Assembly: GCA_047975295.1 (NCBI GenBank)
Contig: JBKEDH010000167.1
Location: 1 to 14,384 of the forward strand
Length of the DNA stretch: 14,384 nucleotides
DNA from: JBKEDH01 sp047975295
Lineage (GTDB): Bacteria; Bacteroidota; Bacteroidia; Flavobacteriales; Flavobacteriaceae
Reading direction: 5' to 3'
Positions 1 through 6,234 of this stretch are shown piece after piece; within the stretch, counting starts at the first letter, position 1, and each line of letters opens with the position of its first letter. The position numbers were made by a program, and so were the translations under genes. The notes below the pieces were generated by a model. The model was not told the DNA's origin and did no database searches. It saw only the letters and a program-made list of their open reading frames with translations.

Positions 1-2
1 CC

Positions 3-2162
3 ATGAAAAAAGTAGCACCATTCATTTTATTACTTATTACAGTAATAGCCTGTAAAAACGATAAACCGAACAATATGGCAATTCAATATCCCGAAACCAA
101 AAAAACCGATATTTCAGACGATTACTTCGGAATAACAGTTGCCGATCCCTACCGTTGGTTAGAAAACGATCGAAGCTCCGAAACCGAAGCTTGGGTAAAA
201 GCCGAAAATAAAGTAACCCACACCTATTTAGATAAAATTCCGTATCGTGAAGCTTTAAAAAACCGTTTGGCAGCATTGTGGAATTACGAAAAAGTGGGTG
301 CTCCCTTTAAAGAAGGCGACTATACTTATTTTTACAAAAACAACGGGCTGCAAAACCAAAATGTTATATACCGCTATAAAACCGGAGAAGATTCTAATAC
401 CGCCCAAGTATTTTTAGACCCCAATACCTTTAGCAAAGGTGGTACAACATCGCTCGATGGCGTTAGTTTTTCAAAAAACGGTAAAATATTGGCATATTCT
501 ATTTCTGAAGGTGGCAGCGACTGGCGGAAAGTACTGGTAATAGATGTTGAAACCAAAACTATTGTAGAAGATACTTTAACCGATATTAAATTTACCCAGA
601 TTTCTTGGTACAAAAACGAAGGTTTTTACTATTCAAGTTACGACAAACCAACAGGCAGCGAGCTCTCGGCAAAAACCGACCAGCACAAAGTGTATTACCA
701 TAAATTGGGAACGCCACAACAGCAGGACCAACTTATTTATGGTGGCACGCCCGAAGAAAAGCACCGCTACATTTACGCTATGGTTACCGAAGACGACCAT
801 TACCTTATTATTGCACCTAAAGTATCTACTTCAGGAAATAAATTGTTAATTAAAGATTTAACCAAACCAAACACCAAGTTTACAACCGTTTTAAACCATA
901 CCGACAGCGATACCAATATTATCGATAGCGATGGCAGCACTTTATATTTAATCACTAATCTAAAGGCTCCGAACAAACGCATTGTAAAAGTAGATGCCGC
1001 AAACCCAACGCCCAGTAATTGGATAGATGTTATTCCCGAAACCGAACACGTGCTTTCGCCAACAACCGGTAATGGTTATTTCTTTGCAAATTATATGATC
1101 GATGCCATTTCGAAAATAAAGCAATACGATTACAGCGGTAAATTAATTAGGGATATTGAATTACCCGGTGTAGGAACTGCCAGTGGTTTTTCAGGTAAAA
1201 AGGAAGATCAGGTATTGTATTATTCATTCACCAATTACAATACACCCGGAAGTATTTACACTTACAATGCACAATCTGGAGAAACAAAACAATATTGGAA
1301 ACCCACATTGGAGTTTAATCCAGATGACTACGAAAGTAAGCAGGTGTTTTACAACTCGAAAGATGGCACCAAAGTCCCCATGATCATTACCTATAAAAAA
1401 GGCACGGAACTTAACGGTAAAAACCCAACCATTCTTTACGGTTATGGCGGATTCAATATTAGTTTAACACCCAGTTTTAGCATTGCCAACGCTGTATGGA
1501 TGGAGCAGGGCGGTATTTATGCCGTTGCCAATTTACGAGGCGGTGGCGAATACGGAAAAGCGTGGCACAATGCCGGAACACAGTTGAAAAAGCAAAATGT
1601 ATTTGATGATTTTATTGCTGCAGGCGAATATTTGATTGAAAATAAATACACCTCATCCGATTATTTGGCCATACGAGGTGGTTCCAATGGCGGATTGTTG
1701 GTTGGCGCCACCATGACACAACGTCCCGATTTAATAAAAGTAGCCTTACCGGCTGTTGGCGTATTGGATATGCTACGTTATCATACATTTACCGCTGGAG
1801 CAGGATGGGCTTACGATTATGGTACAGCCGAAGACAGTAAGGAAATGTTTGAGTATTTAAAAGGCTACTCACCCGTACACAACGTAAAAGCAGGCATCGA
1901 ATATCCGGCAACTTTAGTAACTACCGGCGATCATGACGACCGTGTGGTACCTGCACACAGTTTTAAATTTGCTGCCGAACTGCAAAACAAGCAAACCGGA
2001 CATAATCCGGTACTTATCCGTATAGAAACCGATGCCGGCCATGGCGCAGGAACACCCATAAGCAAAACCATAGAACAGTATGCCGATATTTTTGGGTTTA
2101 CACTTTACAATATGGGTTTTAAAACCTTACCAAAAAGTGAAGAACTAAAGGAAAAAAACTAA
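3..2162 (+). CDS. Prolyl oligopeptidase family serine peptidase (S9A), lipoprotein
   Basis: This 719-residue protein is a prolyl oligopeptidase, which cleaves proline-containing oligopeptides after Pro. An N-terminal lipoprotein signal (hydrophobic residues 4-16 ending V-I-A, then Cys17) predicts export and lipid anchoring in the envelope. The N-terminal half, about residues 30-430, fits the seven-bladed beta-propeller gate. The C-terminal alpha/beta-hydrolase domain carries the nucleophile motif GGSNGG (Ser561), the acid in HDDRVVP (Asp645/646) and the catalytic histidine in AGHGAG (His680), so the triad is complete. Family length is about 700 residues, so the gene is full length. The ATG at 3 is the only start visible and is supported by the signal peptide immediately after it. 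The upstream promoter lies outside the window. The next gene begins 33 bases downstream on the same strand and may be co-transcribed. The family call is secure; the physiological substrate is unknown. Confidence 0.96.
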   Translation: MKKVAPFILLLITVIACKNDKPNNMAIQYPETKKTDISDDYFGITVADPYRWLENDRSSETEAWVKAENKVTHTYLDKIPYREALKNRLAALWNYEKVGAPFKEGDYTYFYKNNGLQNQNVIYRYKTGEDSNTAQVFLDPNTFSKGGTTSLDGVSFSKNGKILAYSISEGGSDWRKVLVIDVETKTIVEDTLTDIKFTQISWYKNEGFYYSSYDKPTGSELSAKTDQHKVYYHKLGTPQQQDQLIYGGTPEEKHRYIYAMVTEDDHYLIIAPKVSTSGNKLLIKDLTKPNTKFTTVLNHTDSDTNIIDSDGSTLYLITNLKAPNKRIVKVDAANPTPSNWIDVIPETEHVLSPTTGNGYFFANYMIDAISKIKQYDYSGKLIRDIELPGVGTASGFSGKKEDQVLYYSFTNYNTPGSIYTYNAQSGETKQYWKPTLEFNPDDYESKQVFYNSKDGTKVPMIITYKKGTELNGKNPTILYGYGGFNISLTPSFSIANAVWMEQGGIYAVANLRGGGEYGKAWHNAGTQLKKQNVFDDFIAAGEYLIENKYTSSDYLAIRGGSNGGLLVGATMTQRPDLIKVALPAVGVLDMLRYHTFTAGAGWAYDYGTAEDSKEMFEYLKGYSPVHNVKAGIEYPATLVTTGDHDDRVVPAHSFKFAAELQNKQTGHNPVLIRIETDAGHGAGTPISKTIEQYADIFGFTLYNMGFKTLPKSEELKEKN

Positions 2163-2195
2163 ATCAAGAATCAAGACTTTTTGAGTTCCAGTTTC

Positions 2196-3122
2196 ATGCT
2201 ACAAGTAAAAAATATTTCGTTTCAATATAGCAGCAATACCGTTTTAAAGCATATTAATTTTAAAGCCAATAAAGGCGAACATGTTGCTATTATAGGCGAA
2301 AGCGGGTCGGGAAAAAGCACTCTTTTAAAATTGCTTTATGGTGTTCACGATCTATATGAAGGTGAAATACTATGGAGCGGCACCAAAATACTCGGTCCCA
2401 AATTCAACTTGGTTGTGGGCTACGATTTTATAAAATACGTAGCCCAAGAATTCGATTTAATGCCGTTTACATCGGTTGCCGAAAATATTGGAACATTCCT
2501 GTCCAATTTTTATCCTAACGAAAAGCAGGCTCGAATAAAAGAACTTCTAAAAGTGGTAGAATTAGAAGCCTTTGCCAATACCAAAGTAAAAACATTAAGT
2601 GGCGGACAAAAACAGCGGGTCGCCATTGCCAGGGCCATTGCCAAACAACCCGAAATACTATTGTTGGACGAGCCTTTTAGCCATATCGACAATTTTAAAA
2701 AACAATCACTAAGACGTAGTTTATTCCAATATTTAAAAGAAAAGCAAATCACCTGTATTGTGGCCACCCACGATAAAGACGATGTATTGGCATTTTCAAA
2801 TAAAATGATTGTTTTACACAATAATAAAATTATAGCCAACAGCAGTCCGAAACAGTTGTACAATAATCCGAAAACTACACTTATAGCATCTTTTTTTTGC
2901 GAATTTAACGAAATTGAAGGTTATGGTATAGTTTATGCTCATCGACTAAAAGTGGTAAAACATTCACCACTAAAAGCTAAAGTTAAACAGTGCTATTTTA
3001 AAGGCCATTTGTATTTAATTGAAGCCGAACTAACTGGCAAACGGATATTTTTTGAACACCATTCCGATATCGAAAAAGATAAAACAGTATTTTTAGAAGT
3101 AACCCATTTAGAGCCTGTTTAA
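2196..3122 (+). CDS. ABC transporter ATP-binding protein with TOBE-like C-terminus
   Basis: This is the cytoplasmic ATPase subunit of an ABC importer, or a stand-alone ABC ATPase. Counted from ATG 2196 (308 residues), it has Walker A GESGSGKST (34-42), a Q-loop Gln84, signature LSGGQ (134-138), Walker B ILLLDEP (154-160, Glu159) and H-loop His192, so it should hydrolyse ATP. Residues from about 220 to the end resemble the TOBE-type regulatory extension of CysA/PotA/FbpC-like importer ATPases, with a YAHRLKVV segment. An in-frame TTG at 2181 would add five residues (MSSSF). I prefer the ATG because ABC ATPases of this class start directly with the first beta strand (MLQVKNISF). No permease or binding-protein gene is adjacent, so the substrate cannot be inferred. 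It follows the peptidase gene by 33 bases and may share its transcript. Confidence 0.93.
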   Translation: MLQVKNISFQYSSNTVLKHINFKANKGEHVAIIGESGSGKSTLLKLLYGVHDLYEGEILWSGTKILGPKFNLVVGYDFIKYVAQEFDLMPFTSVAENIGTFLSNFYPNEKQARIKELLKVVELEAFANTKVKTLSGGQKQRVAIARAIAKQPEILLLDEPFSHIDNFKKQSLRRSLFQYLKEKQITCIVATHDKDDVLAFSNKMIVLHNNKIIANSSPKQLYNNPKTTLIASFFCEFNEIEGYGIVYAHRLKVVKHSPLKAKVKQCYFKGHLYLIEAELTGKRIFFEHHSDIEKDKTVFLEVTHLEPV

Positions 3123-3123
3123 A

Positions 3124-3158
3124 TTTGTATGATAGACTTTTTGTATAGTTTATTTTTG
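3124..3158 (+). promoter_or_regulatory. Candidate Bacteroidota-type promoter for the secreted unknown protein
   Basis: TATTTTTG at 3151-3158 matches the Bacteroidota -7 consensus TAnnTTTG exactly. A TTTG at 3124-3127 lies 23 bases upstream, at the long end of the accepted spacing for the -33 element. It sits just after the ABC ATPase stop codon and would give a leader of about 100 bases before ATG 3268. Sequence match only. In AT-rich DNA such matches occur by chance. Confidence 0.4.
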
Positions 3159-3267
3159 ATTTATAATGAGGCAAATAGGGGTTACTTGATTAAATTTTAA
3201 CGAAATTATACGCAAAAAGAGACATAGAAAAACAATTGATATAAATTTTAAACAGGCTCTTAAACAA

Positions 3268-4029
3268 ATGAAGACATTTTATACTATTCTATTAATTGTA
3301 CTATTACCCAACATTGTAATAGCACAAACCAAAACAATACATACTTTCGTTGCGTTATGCGATAATGAAAACCAAGGTATTGTTCCGGTTCCAAAATCGT
3401 TGGGAAATGGTAAAGACACAAAAAACAATCTGTATTGGGGTGCCGCATTTGGAGTAAAATCATTTTTTAAAAACAAAGCCGAAAATTGGAAACTTGTATC
3501 TACCATAACACTTAATAGTTCGACCATATTGGAACGGCTTTTATTTAAGCATAAAACAAAAGATGTTTACATGCTTGCCGATGCTTACGACGGCGAACAA
3601 ATAAAGATTTGTATTGAAGATTTTTTAAAGGCATCCAACAGCCAGTTACCGGTTACCATTACCCATAACAACCAAACACTTAAATTTGGTGGTCATGCCA
3701 ATGTTACAGCCTACGTAGGCCACGATGGCCTTATGGATTTTAAAGTAAGCATAGACTACAACAAATCCAACACTTCAAAAGATGTTATTATTTTGGCATG
3801 TTACAGCAAACGCTTTTTTTCGTCTGAGATAAAAAAATCGCAAGCCAACCCCGTTTTATGGACAACGCACTTAATGGCTCCCGAAGCCTATGTTTTAAAT
3901 GCTGCTTTAAATGGCTGGATTAACAACGAATCGGGAACAAGTATCGACGAACGTGCCGCCCAAGCGTACAACAAATACCAAAAATGTGGAATAAAGGGTG
4001 CGCGGAATTTGTTTACAACAGGGTTTTAA
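3268..4029 (+). CDS. Secreted protein of unknown function with caspase-like His/Cys pattern
   Basis: I do not recognise a named family. The 253-residue product begins with a clear Sec signal peptide (MKTFYTILLIVLLPNIVIA, cleavage expected before Gln20), so it is exported. The mature part has two well-formed hydrophobic-strand-plus-polar motifs: TAYVGHDGLMDF (147-158, His152) and VIILACYSKRFF (173-184, Cys178). A histidine in a GHxG setting followed about 25 residues later by a hydrophobic strand ending in Ala-Cys is the arrangement of clan CD cysteine peptidases and their relatives (caspases, gingipains, CHAT). The spacing here is short, so the fold and the activity are inference. A C-terminal segment (TTHLMAPEAYVL, then AAQAYNKYQKCG) looks conserved and helical. 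It is preceded by its own candidate promoter and followed 15 bases later by the acetyltransferase gene. Confidence 0.85.
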   Translation: MKTFYTILLIVLLPNIVIAQTKTIHTFVALCDNENQGIVPVPKSLGNGKDTKNNLYWGAAFGVKSFFKNKAENWKLVSTITLNSSTILERLLFKHKTKDVYMLADAYDGEQIKICIEDFLKASNSQLPVTITHNNQTLKFGGHANVTAYVGHDGLMDFKVSIDYNKSNTSKDVIILACYSKRFFSSEIKKSQANPVLWTTHLMAPEAYVLNAALNGWINNESGTSIDERAAQAYNKYQKCGIKGARNLFTTGF

Positions 4030-4044
4030 CAAGAAAGTAATATC

Positions 4045-4557
4045 ATGCAAATATTAAGTAGTAAAACTGAAGATATAGATCTCATTCACAAACTTTATCG
4101 GTATGCAGCCAATTTTCAAAAAACAAAAGGAACTGTTATTTGGACAGATTTTGACAGAAGTTTAATTCAACAGGAAATATACAAAAAAAGGCAATGGAAA
4201 ATTGTAATTGACAATAAAATTGCCTCTATCTGGACAATTACGCATAGCGATCCCAAAATTTGGGGCAACAAAAATAGCGCCCCCGCCATTTACATACACC
4301 GAATTGCCACAAACCCCGAATTTAGGGGACAAAATTTGGTGGTTGAAATAGTTAGATGGGCAAGAAAATACGCTACCAAAAATGAAAAAAAGTTTATACG
4401 AATGGATACGGTCGGAGAAAATACGGGGCTTATTGAATACTATAAAAAATGTGGTTTCGATTTTTTGGGACTTTCAAAATTGGAAAATACTTATGGACTG
4501 CCTGCTCATTACAATAACGCTACTGTTTGCTTATTCCAAATGGCTGTTACCAATTAA
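4045..4557 (+). CDS. GNAT family N-acetyltransferase
   Basis: This 170-residue protein has the length and layout of a single GCN5-related acetyltransferase domain, which transfers an acetyl group from acetyl-CoA to an amine. The strand-turn-helix motif A is seen as IYIHRIATNPEFRGQNLVVEI (split here as IYIHRIATNP, 82-91, and EFRGQNLVVEI, 92-102), followed by motif B with the family hallmark NTGLIEYYKKCGFDFLG (126-142). The pyrophosphate-binding loop reads RGQNLV rather than the usual RGxGxG/A, so the second glycine is missing. The domain may still bind CoA less canonically. ATG 4045 lies 15 bases after the preceding stop codon, so the two genes are probably one transcript. It converges with the WYL regulator gene, with 30 bases between stop codons. 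The substrate is unknown. Confidence 0.9.
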   Translation: MQILSSKTEDIDLIHKLYRYAANFQKTKGTVIWTDFDRSLIQQEIYKKRQWKIVIDNKIASIWTITHSDPKIWGNKNSAPAIYIHRIATNPEFRGQNLVVEIVRWARKYATKNEKKFIRMDTVGENTGLIEYYKKCGFDFLGLSKLENTYGLPAHYNNATVCLFQMAVTN

Positions 4558-4587
4558 GTAACTCTCCCTGCTTAAAACATGAGGTTA

Positions 4588-5598
4588 TCATTCCTGTTTC
4601 CGTTCATAATTCCTAACCGCCAACTTTTGTTTAAACAAAATACGGTTTCGCAATTTTCTGGGCTTTAAAACCTCCAGACTTTCACCAAATCCGAGAATTA
4701 AACGCTCCAATTCGTAATTAATCTGAACAAAAATATTAAAAACAACGCCATCCTCACGGGTTTCTATAATACGCTGCGACCAATGGAAAGGCTTTGTAAT
4801 AATATAAGGTGCATTTTTTTTATTGACCCAAAATTGTATGCATTCGGCTTTGATGTTCGATACGGTTACGCCTACTACATCGCTATAAAAATCGTCGCCG
4901 TTAACGGCCATATCTATATATTTAAGTTTTTTGTTCTGTTTTATACCAATTATCCGGTCTAAAGCAAGTGTTATAAACTTTTCATTTTGGTAGGCCAGTA
5001 AAAACCAACGGTTATTAAACTCTTTTAATAATTGCGGGTGTACTTCTATAATTTTAGGTACTCTTGCCGAAAACGACTGATAATTAACATTAATAACAGT
5101 TTTATCTTGAATGGTTTTATAAATAACATCAATAAAGTTTAGCCCCTTTAATTGTTCGTTCTTATCTAAATGAATAATGGCCCGTTTATTGACCTGAGAT
5201 GCGTAAACCGAATCTTCCAGACGCTGTAAAACACCGTCCATCTCCTTAAAAAGCGAAAAATCCTTAAATTGTTTTAATACTTGGATGGCATTGTTCATTA
5301 TTTCAACGTCTTTATCGGTTACGGGAATGTTTACAATACTGTAATTTTCGTCTTCATATTTATAATACTTCCTATTGTAAACCACAATAGGCGCATTATA
5401 ACCAAGTTTATCACTACGCATTATTTGTATATCCAATTGTACGGTACGCTTGCTAACATTAACATCTTTACCTTCGTATTCGTAAAGAGCGTCCGATACG
5501 GCTTCTATTAAATCGTCTAATGTCCAGCTTCTAAAATGGTTTTGAAGACATTTATCTATGGTTTTATATCTAATAAGAGCGTTTTTATTAACGGCCAT
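4588..5598 (-). CDS. WYL-domain transcriptional regulator (YafY-like)
   Basis: This 336-residue DNA-binding regulator has an N-terminal winged helix-turn-helix (about residues 8-80, with the recognition-helix candidate VSKRTVQLDIQIMR, 48-61), a linker, a WYL domain (about 150-225) and a C-terminal WCX-type extension (about 240-330). The WYL signature is seen as NNRWFLLAYQ (195-204) after HPQLLKEF, with Tyr173 in VNYQSF and Arg215 in LALDRI. WYL domains are known ligand-sensing modules that bind nucleic acid or nucleotide-like molecules and control, among others, DNA-damage, phage-defence and RNA-repair loci. It is divergent from the tRNA-like RNA, slipin and RtcB unit, which makes local control the simplest reading. 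A perfect dyad at 5661-5679 in the shared upstream region is a candidate binding site. The start at 5598 places the HTH at the normal distance from the N-terminus. Confidence 0.93.
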   Translation of the reverse strand: MAVNKNALIRYKTIDKCLQNHFRSWTLDDLIEAVSDALYEYEGKDVNVSKRTVQLDIQIMRSDKLGYNAPIVVYNRKYYKYEDENYSIVNIPVTDKDVEIMNNAIQVLKQFKDFSLFKEMDGVLQRLEDSVYASQVNKRAIIHLDKNEQLKGLNFIDVIYKTIQDKTVINVNYQSFSARVPKIIEVHPQLLKEFNNRWFLLAYQNEKFITLALDRIIGIKQNKKLKYIDMAVNGDDFYSDVVGVTVSNIKAECIQFWVNKKNAPYIITKPFHWSQRIIETREDGVVFNIFVQINYELERLILGFGESLEVLKPRKLRNRILFKQKLAVRNYERKQE

Positions 5599-5660
5599 AA
5601 TGTTACTGTTCTAATTCATTTTTACTAAAATATAAGAAATTTTTCAAAAAAAAATTAAAC

Positions 5661-5679
5661 TACGCAAAAACATTGCGTA
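5661..5679. promoter_or_regulatory. Perfect 7-bp dyad, candidate WYL-regulator operator
   Basis: TACGCAA (5661-5667) and TTGCGTA (5673-5679) are perfect reverse complements separated by AAACA. The dyad lies 63 bases upstream of the WYL gene start and at the beginning of the divergent non-coding region. A second dyad follows immediately: ATTACAT (5680-5686) with ATGTAAT (5700-5706). Regulators with HTH domains that act as dimers typically bind such dyads. Direct binding is inference from position and symmetry. Confidence 0.5.
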
Positions 5680-5713
5680 ATTACATGAAAATATTTGCAA
5701 TGTAATAATAAAG

Positions 5714-5732
5714 AAGTCTTCTTTTTAGACTT
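5714..5732 (+). repeat. Small inverted repeat (hairpin)
   Basis: AAGTCT (5714-5719) pairs perfectly with AGACTT (5727-5732) around the loop TCTTTTT. It sits between the candidate operator and the first long RNA hairpin. It could be part of the promoter region or the 5' end of the RNA; the sequence does not decide. Confidence 0.4.
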
Positions 5733-5742
5733 TGTAAGTAGT

Positions 5743-5772
5743 GCTCCACCAGACACAGGAAGCTGGTGGAGC
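5743..5772 (+). ncRNA. Perfect 10-bp GC-rich hairpin ahead of the tRNA-like array
   Basis: GCTCCACCAG (5743-5752) pairs without mismatch with CTGGTGGAGC (5763-5772) around a ten-base loop ACACAGGAAG. In this AT-rich context a perfect stem with seven G-C pairs is the strongest simple hairpin in the gap. It is not followed by a T-tract, so it does not look like a terminator. It may be a 5' stabilising or protein-binding stem of the RNA. Confidence 0.6.
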
Positions 5773-5797
5773 TTAACAAACGCTCTTAAATATATAA

Positions 5798-5873
5798 TCT
5801 GGAAAAATAACAATGGCTGTTTGCTCGCTTTGGAAGCGGGAGGTTGCAGGTTCGAATCCTGCTTTCCAGACAA
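5798..5873 (+). ncRNA. tRNA-like cloverleaf, Pro(UGG)-like anticodon, reduced D-arm
   Basis: A complete cloverleaf can be drawn. The acceptor TCTGGAAA (5798-5805) pairs with TTTCCAGA (5863-5870) over 8 bp. The D-like stem AACA/TGTT (5809-5812, 5818-5821) closes a five-base loop ATGGC. The anticodon stem CTCGC/GCGGG (5824-5828, 5836-5840) has one G-U pair and a seven-base loop TTTGGAA, which puts UGG at 5831-5833. The variable loop is AGGTT (5841-5845), and the T-arm is GCAGG-TTCGAAT-CCTGC (5846-5862). The 3' end continues CAA rather than CCA. The 3' half is very close to bacterial tRNA-Pro, but U8 is absent and the D-loop is too small for a normal D-loop/T-loop core. It is therefore better called tRNA-like, or a degenerate tRNA, than a working tRNA gene. 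Confidence 0.65.
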
Positions 5874-5910
5874 ATGCCTGTAATAAAAAATATCAAGCAA
5901 GTCCTGTTGG

Positions 5911-5998
5911 GTGTTTCGGTATAGCACTATTGTATAAAACCTTGCCGATGGGTATTAGGTATTTATATGCAACTTGACTTGAAGGTTTCGAATTGTTT
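5911..5998 (+). ncRNA. Degenerate tRNA-like fragment (D-arm-like plus T-loop-like)
   Basis: A D-arm-like hairpin GTGT/GCAC (5911-5914, 5924-5927; one G-U pair) closes TTCGGTATA, which holds the GG typical of D-loops. After a possible hairpin (ACCT 5939-5942 with AGGT 5957-5960, enclosing a TTGCC) a T-loop heptamer TTCGAAT occurs at 5987-5993 without a flanking T-stem. Immediately after, ATTGTTT (5992-5998) can pair with AAACAAT (6006-6012). This is the weakest of the tRNA-like stretches and may be a decayed module. Confidence 0.35.
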
Positions 5999-6007
5999 AT
6001 CCAAAAA

Positions 6008-6098
6008 ACAATCACCATCTATCTGTCACGGGTTCGAATCCCGTTCCCAACAAAAGTTGGGATAGCTCAGTTTGGTAGAGCAATAGATTATCAATTGT
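6008..6098 (+). ncRNA. Circularly permuted tRNA-like module (Y-RNA-like)
   Basis: All tRNA parts are present, but in permuted order. The anticodon-stem 3' strand ATCTAT (6017-6022) is followed by the variable loop CTGTC (6023-6027), T-arm ACGGG-TTCGAAT-CCCGT (6028-6044) and acceptor 3' strand TCCCAAC (6045-6051). A loop AAAA (6052-6055) leads into acceptor 5' strand GTTGGGA (6056-6062), TA as positions 8-9 (6063-6064), D-arm GCTC-AGTTTGGTA-GAGC (6065-6081), A26 and anticodon-stem 5' strand ATAGAT (6083-6088). The acceptor (7 bp), T (5 bp), D (4 bp) and anticodon (6 bp) stems are all perfect Watson-Crick. Outside the anticodon stem, ACAAT (6008-6012) pairs with ATTGT (6094-6098), leaving CACC and TATCA as an internal loop. 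With its acceptor end closed it cannot be charged with an amino acid as drawn. Bacterial YrlA RNAs present a tRNA mimic with a closed acceptor end beyond a basal stem. Homology to YrlA is inference. Confidence 0.75.
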
Positions 6099-6148
6099 AG
6101 GTTCGAATCCTACTCATGCAAAAACGTGATGGCGAAATTGGTAAACGC
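6097..6148 (+). ncRNA. Second T-arm/acceptor-hairpin/D-arm module, partial
   Basis: The same permuted order repeats directly downstream: T-arm GTAGG-TTCGAAT-CCTAC (6097-6113), a closed acceptor-like stem TCATG/CGTGA (6114-6118, 6125-6129; one G-U pair) with loop CAAAAA, two linker bases TG, then a D-arm GCG/CGC (6132-6134, 6146-6148) closing AAATTGGTAAA. The D-arm sequence is like that of tRNA-Leu. Unlike the preceding module it has no flanking anticodon strands that pair with each other, and its T-stem shares two bases with the basal stem of the first module. It may be a truncated copy or may form only in an alternative fold. Confidence 0.55.
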
Positions 6149-6149
6149 A

Positions 6150-6189
6150 CTGTAACTGGGTTACAGCTTGAAATGGACTCAAAATCCAT
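6150..6189 (+). ncRNA. Two anticodon-arm-like hairpins (UGG-like and Leu CAA-like)
   Basis: CTGTAAC (6150-6156) pairs perfectly with GTTACAG (6160-6166) around TGG. Read as a 5-bp stem it presents a seven-base loop ACTGGGT with UGG at the anticodon position, though position 33 is C rather than U. Next, ATGGA (6173-6177) pairs with TCCAT (6185-6189) around a seven-base loop CTCAAAA, with U33 and the anticodon CAA of tRNA-Leu. Together with the Leu-like D-arm just upstream this looks like the 5' half of a tRNA-Leu(CAA) carrying a 23-base insertion and lacking its variable and T-arms. Confidence 0.5.
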
Positions 6190-6234
6190 ATTTTTAAAAG
6201 AAAACCAACTTTTTAAAATAGGTTACAAAAAAAA

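Noticed and set aside
2181..2195. TTG start for the ABC ATPase
   Set aside because: It would add only five residues with no family match, and an ATG follows at the expected first residue.
3209..3218. TACGCAAAAA, identical to the left part of the candidate operator at 5661-5670
   Set aside because: Only a half-site without the inverted partner. In AT-rich DNA this can be chance.
5694..5734. TTTG at 5694 and TAGACTTTG at 5726-5734 as the promoter of the RNA
   Set aside because: The -7 match has one base too many between TA and TTTG and the 28-base spacing exceeds the accepted range.
5655..5927. Open frames of 62-90 codons on both strands across the tRNA-like region
   Set aside because: They overlap the T-arm and cloverleaf of the tRNA-like element, show no domain-like composition and have no promoter or leader of their own. 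RNA structure explains the sequence better.
5906..6051. A conventional-order tRNA using GTTGGG at 5906-5911 as acceptor partner of 6046-6051
   Set aside because: It pairs only 6 bp, needs about 70 extra bases inside and lacks a proper anticodon arm. The permuted fold uses 7 bp, a perfect D-arm and a perfect anticodon stem.
6056..6113. A normal tRNA gene from GTTGGGA, D-arm and the downstream T-arm at 6097-6113
   Set aside because: Only 15 bases separate D-stem and T-stem, too few for an anticodon arm and variable loop, and the 3' strand TCATGCA does not pair with GTTGGGA.
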